Source of the DNA: Baffinella frigidus
Taxonomy: Eukaryota > Cryptophyceae > Cryptomonadales > Baffinellaceae
Assembly (NCBI GenBank): GCA_026770585.1
Contig: MU646508.1
Coordinates: 549,387-560,154 of the forward strand
Reading direction: 5' to 3'
Length of the DNA stretch: 10,768 nucleotides
Positions 1 to 6,300 of this stretch are shown here, piece after piece. The first letter of the stretch is position 1. The number at the start of each line of letters is the position of its first letter. The position numbers and the translations under genes were made by a program. The notes beneath the pieces are model-generated. The model made no database searches, was not told the DNA's origin, and was given only the letters and a program-made list of their open reading frames with translations.

Positions 1-6
1 GGTTAG

Positions 7-70
7 TTTTTTGTTTTATTTTGTTTTTGTTTTGTTTTTGTTGCTGTTGTTGTTGTTGTTGTTGTTGTTG
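7..70. repeat. T/G microsatellite, mainly (GTT)n
   Basis: T-rich TTTTG runs pass into a nearly pure GTT array. It lies inside p28 intron 5 (sense strand CAA-rich). Confidence 0.85.
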
Positions 71-240
71 ATTGGGGGTTGGTGTGCTGGGGGTTCGGAG
101 GGAGAGGTGTTTGAGGTTTAGGTCTCGAGGTTTGGGGTTAGGGTTGAGAGTTTAGGGTTCAGGGTTTAGGGTCTAGATCTTAGGGGGCTAGGGTTTAGGC
201 TTCAAGGTTTAGAGTCTAGGTTTCAGGGTTTAGGGTTCAG
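71..240. repeat. Degenerate telomere-like repeat in p28 intron 5
   Basis: Many TTTAGGG, TTCAGGG, TCTAGGG and TTGAGAG variants occur, G-rich on plus. The array ends one base before the intron 5 donor. Confidence 0.85.
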
Positions 241-242
241 AC

Positions 243-317
243 CTGGACTCGTAGAGGGTTTGGTAGGCGGAAATGGTCATCCGGATCTCGTCACGCACAC
301 GCAGCAGCAGCAGGCCC
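243..317 (-). CDS. DNALI1 (p28): p28 exon 5 (GLLLLRVRDEIRMT...LYES plus AG)
   Basis: The acceptor is TCAAGCAG|GGGCCTG. The first G completes the Arg of CAER, then 24 codons read GLLLLRVRDEIRMTISAYQT followed by LYES. The donor is TCCAG|GTCTGA in phase 2, which fits a following Ser (the family has LYESS). The next exon (family motif VAFGMRKAL) was not found in 1-240 and must lie outside. Confidence 0.92.
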
Positions 318-3300
318 CTGCTTGACAGACTTTTGTTAAGTTGACAGCCTACGCGCGAGCGGGCAAATTCGTCAACTTTGGCCAAAGTCCGCAGCAGCAG
401 CAGCAGGCCCCTGCTTGGCGGACTTTTGTTAAGTTGACAGCCTGTGTGCGAGCGGCAAATCCGTCAACTTTGGCCAAAGTCCGAGGGTTTCGGGTCAGCG
501 ATTCAGGTAACCCCAATTTGGGGTATCAGGTTTGGTGTAGGCCCCTGAATTTGGGGTATCAGGTTTGGTGTAGGCCCCTGCTTTCGGGTTTTCAGTTTCG
601 GGTATAACCCCAATTTGGGGTTTCAGGTAACCCCAATTTGGGGTTTGGGGGTTTGGGGTTTGGGGTTTGGGGTTTGGGGTTTGGGGTTTGGGGTTTGGGG
701 TTTGGGGTTTGGTGTTTGGGGTTCGGGGTTTGGTGTTGTTTGAGGTTTCGGGTTTCGGGTCAGAGTTTAGTTTTTAGGGTTAGCGGGTTTCGGGTGTCAG
801 CGCTTCGGGGGTCGGGGCTGAGAGGACCAGGATTTAGTGTGTTTAGGGGCTGGGCTGAATGTTTAGGGAATAGGATTTGGAATTCTGTGGATGAGGAGGT
901 TAGGGTTCAGGGCTTAGGGAGTCAGGGCTCAGGGGGTCAGAGCTTAGGGGGTCGGGGCCTAGGGAGTCAGGTTTTAAGGGGGTCGGGATTTAGGGGGTCG
1001 GGGGATTAAGGGGGTCGGGGCACGGACCGCTCGGCGCAGTTGATCGTGACTTGGCGGATCAGCTCGTCGAACGTCTGCGAGTAGAGCTCCTCTCACCCCG
1101 AAACCCCTACATCCTACCGTAACCCGTCAGCTGTGCCCCGTTTCGTGGGTCGGGGCTAAGGGGGTCAGGATTAAGGGGGTCGGGGGATTAAGGGGGTCGG
1201 GAAATTAAGGGGGTCGGGGCACGGACCGTTCGGCGCAGTTGATGGTGACCTGGCGGATCAGCTCATCGAAAGTCTGCGAGTAGAGCTCCTCTCACCCCGA
1301 AACCCCCACACCCTACCGTAACCCGTCAGCGGTGCCCCGTTTCGGGGGTCGGGGCTAAGGGGGTCAGGATTAAGGGGGTCGGGATTAAGAAGGTCGGGGA
1401 ATTAAGGGGGTCGGGGTACGCACCGTTCGGCGCAGTTGATGGTGACCTGGCGGATCAGCTCGTCGAAAGTCTGCGAGTAGAGCTCCTCCCGCACCGGGCA
1501 GATGCCTGTCTCGCGCGCTTGCCTCTGTTGAAAGGGGTTTTGGTGCTTCGGGATTAGGGGTTGGGGTTGGGGCTGGGGTTTAGGGTTTGGATTTTGTAAA
1601 GTGGTTCAGCTTGCCGCTGCGCGAGGTCAGGGTTCAGGGGTTGGATTTTTGTAAAGCGGCGCGGTGGGGTGTAGGGTTTTGTAAAGCGACGCGGTGGGGT
1701 GTAGGGTTAAGGGTTCAGAGATGAGGGGATTGGGAGAGAGGGGGAGGAGGGGGAGGAGGCGAGGAGAGCTCCTCGCGCACCGGGCAGACCCCCGTCTCGC
1801 GCGCTTGCCTCTGGGGGTTGGGGGTTCGGGGTCTAGGGTGCAGGACGTGGGGTTTGAATTTTGTAAAGTGGTTGAGGGCTCCTCCCGCACCGGGCAGATG
1901 CCTGTCTTGCGCGCTTGCCTCTGGGGGTTGGGGGTCCGGGGTTAAGGGTGTGGGGCTCGCGGGCGTGACTAATTATCAAGCCTGTGCTATCAATATCAAT
2001 AGGCGTGTATTATTATATTAATATCACGCGGGTACTGTTCATGTTAATAGGCGTACATGCGCGGTTAGGGCTGAGGATATTGGGGATTATGGGTTAGGGG
2101 AGAAGGGAGAGGGGGGGGGAGAAAGTCTGCGAGTAGAGGGCGCGGTGGGGTGTAGGGTTAAGGGTTCAGAGATGAGGGGATTGGGAGAGAGGGGGGGGAG
2201 AAAGTCTGCGAGGAGAGCTCCTCCCGCACCAGGCAGACCCCCGTCTCGCGCGCTTGCCTCTGGGGGTTCGGGGTTCGGGGTTTAGCGTGTAGCACGTGGG
2301 GTTTGGATTTTGTAAAGTGGTTGAGGGTTCCTCCCGCACCGGGCAGATGCCCCCCTGCTGGAGCGTGCGGCCGAGCTCTTCCTGGAGGTTGATCACGTGA
2401 AGTTTCCTCTTAATCCTGTTAATATATTCTTTTCCGACTCAGACGAGGCGCGTCGCGGGTGTGGTTTCGCCACGCCAGGCTCTCTTAGGCGGGGTATTCC
2501 AAGCGCGTTCTTGGAGCCATTCGCGCGTTGCTGGGGCCGTGTGTGCGGCCGCGTGTCCACTTTTGGCCCCAAAACACCTCAAAAATGACTTTCCCCTCCA
2601 CCCCTGCGTGGGTTCGGGACCTGCTGGAGCTTGCGGTCGAGCTCTTCCTGGAGGTTGATGACGTCGAGGCGCGTCGCGGGTGTTGAGGAGACGTACTGCA
2701 CCCACAGCTGCCCGTCCTCTGTCCACTCCCTGCGACATGTTTCTCGGGGTTAGGGTTGCCTTTTGACTGTTTAGGGAGAGAGAGGGAGAGAGGGAGAGAG
2801 GGAGAGCGGAGGAGAGGGGGGGGGAGGGAGAGAAGAGAGGGAGAGAGGGAGAGAGGGAGAGAGGGAGAGAGGGAGAGAGGGCGGCGGTTTCGGGGCGAGG
2901 GGTGAGGGGTTCGTGAGGGTTAGGCGCGTCGCGGGTGTTGAGGAGACGTTCTGCACCCACAACTGCCCATCCTCGGTCCACTCCCTGTTTCGGGGTTAGG
3001 GTCTAGGGTGTAGGGTTCAGGGTTTAGGGTTTAGGGTTTAGGGTTCAGGGTTTAGGGTTTAGGGTTTCATTTGTGGCTAACGGTTTAGGGGCTAGGGTCT
3101 GGGGTTAGGGTATAGTGGTTAGGGGTTAGGGTTTATGGGTTAGGGTTTGGGGTTATGGGCTAATGTTGTAGGGTTCAGAGTTTAGGGGTTTAGGGTTTAG
3201 CCTCGCTTCACCGCTTCCTAGTCGCCTCACACTATGTTCAGGGTTTAGGGCCTATGGGGTTCGGGTTTCGGGTTCAGGGTGTAGGTTTTAGGTCTTTTAG

Positions 3301-6300
3301 GGTTCAGGGTTTAGGGTCTAGAGTTTAGGTTTTAGGGTTTAGGGTTCACGGTTTAGGGTTTGGGGTTTGGGGTTTGGGGTTACCGCGGGGGCAGGATCGA
3401 GTTGAGGATATCCTCTGGGGTTGATGGTTGATAATTGATAGTTGATGGTTGATGGTTTAGGGTTCAGGGTTCAGAGTTCAGGGTCCAGGGTTTCTAACCT
3501 CTTCTCATGTTGTTTTAGGGTTTAGGTTTTGTGGTTTGGGAGTGTGCTATGCTGGTGTTTAGGGATTAGGGTTTAGGGTTCAGGGTGTAGGGTGTAGGGT
3601 TTAGGGTTGAGAGTTTAGGGTTTAGGGTTTAGGGTTGAGAGTTTAGGGTTTGGTGCTACCGAGGGGGCAGGATGCGCAGGCTTCTTCGTGGCAACGAACT
3701 TTACCACACGAATGTTCTACTATTACTAGCATGACCCAACACGAACTTTACCACACGAATGTTCTACTATGACTAGCATGACCCAATCGTGAAGTAAATA
3801 TCGTTGCCCGAAAGCACTGAATTAATGGCTCCTTCGTGGCAACGAACTTTACTACACGAATGTTCTACTTTTACTAGCATGACCCAATCGTGAAGTAAAT
3901 ATCGTTGCCAGAAAGCACTGAATTAATGCGTGTGCGGAGATTATCTAGGGTGTAGGGTTAATCCGGGGACACGTTTAATTTAAAAGAAAACGGATCCATA
4001 CGTGCTCATAAGAGGTGGAACAAGATCACGCAGGGCCCTAAGTAAATTTAATTAGGGCTCGAACCAGGTTTGATAGGCCGTTTTCTTTCAAACCAAACGT
4101 GTTCCCGGATGGGGGTAGGGCTACCGCGGGGGCAGGATCGAGTTGAGGATGTCCTCAGTCTGCGAGACGGCCGCAGGCTCCTTCGTGGCCTGCCACGCCA
4201 GACTGCTCAGGGGGGTTCCGCTCTTCCCGAGCGCACTTTCGGGCGCCGAACTATCCCAAAAGTAAACCCCCCCCCCCTTATTCCCTCCGGGGAATCGACT
4301 TTTGGCGACCCCTTCCAAGAATCTGGCGCGGTGCGCGGTAGCGGGTTTCCCGCGTAAGGGACCTAGGGGGCGCCCGCACGAAATCCGGCGCACGCTGGTA
4401 CTAATCAAGGGACCCGGGAGAGAGATTTGGCGCCTGTAGGGTAAATTGAGGGAGTTGATACGTGATACAGCGGGTTTGGACGCTGTGGCCTGCGAGAGCG
4501 GGGCGCCATGCACTGCATGTAGTAAGCACCCCTGGGGGCCACAAAGTCCACTGCCAGCCAGGATCTTTTACCTTGAGTCAACAAACCTGATCCTTGGCAG
4601 TAAGTTGCCATTTCGTCTAGATGGGCCGGCTCTGGGAGCCGGCATTTGACTTAAGGCTGTGGTTTTCAGGGGGGGTTGACTTAGGCGAAATGTTCTGGCT
4701 CGGAGTGCATGTGTTAAGCACCCCCGGGGGGTGCATTGGCCGCATACCTTGCTCGGATAGCGAGGGGTTAAACGGTTTGGGTAATTTTTGGCTAGACTAC
4801 AGTTTTGTGTAGTCTATCGCCCACAAGTTGGACACGACTCGTACAAATTTTTGAACTCGTACCCGAATTAAAAAGATCCGTTTAACCCCTCGCTATCCGA
4901 GCGAGGCCCCCGAAACCCTTGGGGGGGAAACAGGGATGGGGTTGTTGTAGTTCAAGGGGGGGAACAAACCCTGAGCAAGAAAGTGGAAAGCGATGGGAAG
5001 GGAAGCCACCCAGAAAGTGGAACGCGATGGGAAGGGAAGCCACCCAGAAAGTGGAACGCGATGGGAAGGGAAGCCACCCAGAAAGTGGAACGCGATGGGA
5101 AGGGAAGCCGCCCTGGAGGCAACTCAGGGGCAAACCGATGGTTTCATAAGGCAACGCCCATACAAATGGGCCCGGAATCCGGGCGCATCTGTGGGGGGTT
5201 GACTTGAGATTTGCATCTGTGGGAGGTTGACTTAAGATAGGGGGGGAGAGACGTCCACGAGCCCTGCCGGTTGTGGGACCAAATCGTCGATTTCAGATGT
5301 TAAGTTTGCCCTTGATTTACCCTGGCAGAGACCCCGGATCCGGGGTCTCTGCAAGGGTAAATCCCAAGTCTAAAATCGATGATTTGGTCCAACCGTGGGG
5401 GTTGGTGGGTGGGGAGGCACCCCATGGGGGTGTTACACCGAGCATTTTTCGCATACGCCCTACAAATTTGTCAACTTATGCGGAGAGTACAGAATAAGTT
5501 GACGAATTTGTAGGGGAATTGACTTAAGAAAACGAGTTTTAGAACTCGTTTTCTGAGATAAAACAGGATGTTCGGAGCGCTGCGCTGGGGTCGGCCTTAG
5601 GGGGGGGGGTCGGCCTTAGGGGGGGGGGGTGGCCTTAGGGGGGGGGTCTAGCTGTGCCTCACTGGGTTTGGGTTTGAGAAAGCACCTCAAGCTCCTCAAA
5701 GGGCACAGACTAGTCCCAAGGTTCGAGAGTCTTGGTTTCGGAAACCGGAAACTGGTACCACGCAAGAGTGTAGGGCAGAGTGACCCACAGGAGAAATAGT
5801 AGAATTCTACTATTTCTTAAGTTCATCAGTGGACATTCTTCCTACATAAAAATCGAAATTTCGCAAATTTGTTACAAATTCCGTGTGAACTGGCTTGTTT
5901 TCCCAGGTCAGCCCTACACTCTTGCGTGGTACACCTCCGTCAACTTCGGGGGGAGAAAGAGGTGTTCCGGTACACATCCGTCAATTTCGGGGGGAGGCAG
6001 AGCCCGGGCTCACCGATTGGTGCGCCCAGATCGACTGAGGCAGCCACCAGCAACTACCCGCAGCTTATCCCGGGGTTTGAAACCTTTCGGATCCTGGTAC
6101 AAATCAATGAAATCGCATTGGTATCTCCCGTCAGCAATTTGTAGGTCCCTAGGACCTTCCTACAGTAGGGCCCTAGGCATAAACAAGATTCTTTTATACA
6201 ATCCAGGATCCTTGCAAGGACCCGGAAAAGCTGCTACGGGTTGCTGGTGGAGAGCTAGACACTCCCGTTTCCCCATGGCATGCGAGCGAGCATTCTAACG

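Larger units (their letters stand above)
1000..1445. repeat. Tandem units of about 198 bp carrying the exon 4 donor half
   Basis: CGGCGCAGTTGAT recurs at 1032, 1231 and 1428 (spacing 199 and 197). Each unit holds the exon 4 3' half plus GGGGGTCGGG-type spacer. The third unit is the real exon. Confidence 0.9.
1690..1930. repeat. Duplicated block, partner at about 2140-2350
   Basis: A stretch of about 50 bases starting CGCGGTGGGGTGTAGGG recurs 450 bases to the right. The exon 4 fragments and the TTTTGTAAAGTGGTTGAGGG flank follow in both blocks in the same order. Confidence 0.85.

Noticed and set aside
638-1009. Open frame giving a repetitive GLGFGVW protein
   Set aside because: It is only the translation of the TTTGGGG array and degenerate telomere-like repeat, and lies in p28 intron 4 on the opposite strand.
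1-3660. Chromosome end or subtelomere
   Set aside because: The repeats are degenerate, interrupted and inside introns of a conserved gene. There is no terminal homogeneous TTTAGGG array.
4978-5113. CRISPR-like array
   Set aside because: The 34-bp units are contiguous without spacers, in a eukaryotic intron.
4919-5207. Overlapping plus-strand frames with a REATQKVERDGKG repeat
   Set aside because: The 34-bp tandem unit is read in all three frames in turn, the mark of a noncoding repeat.
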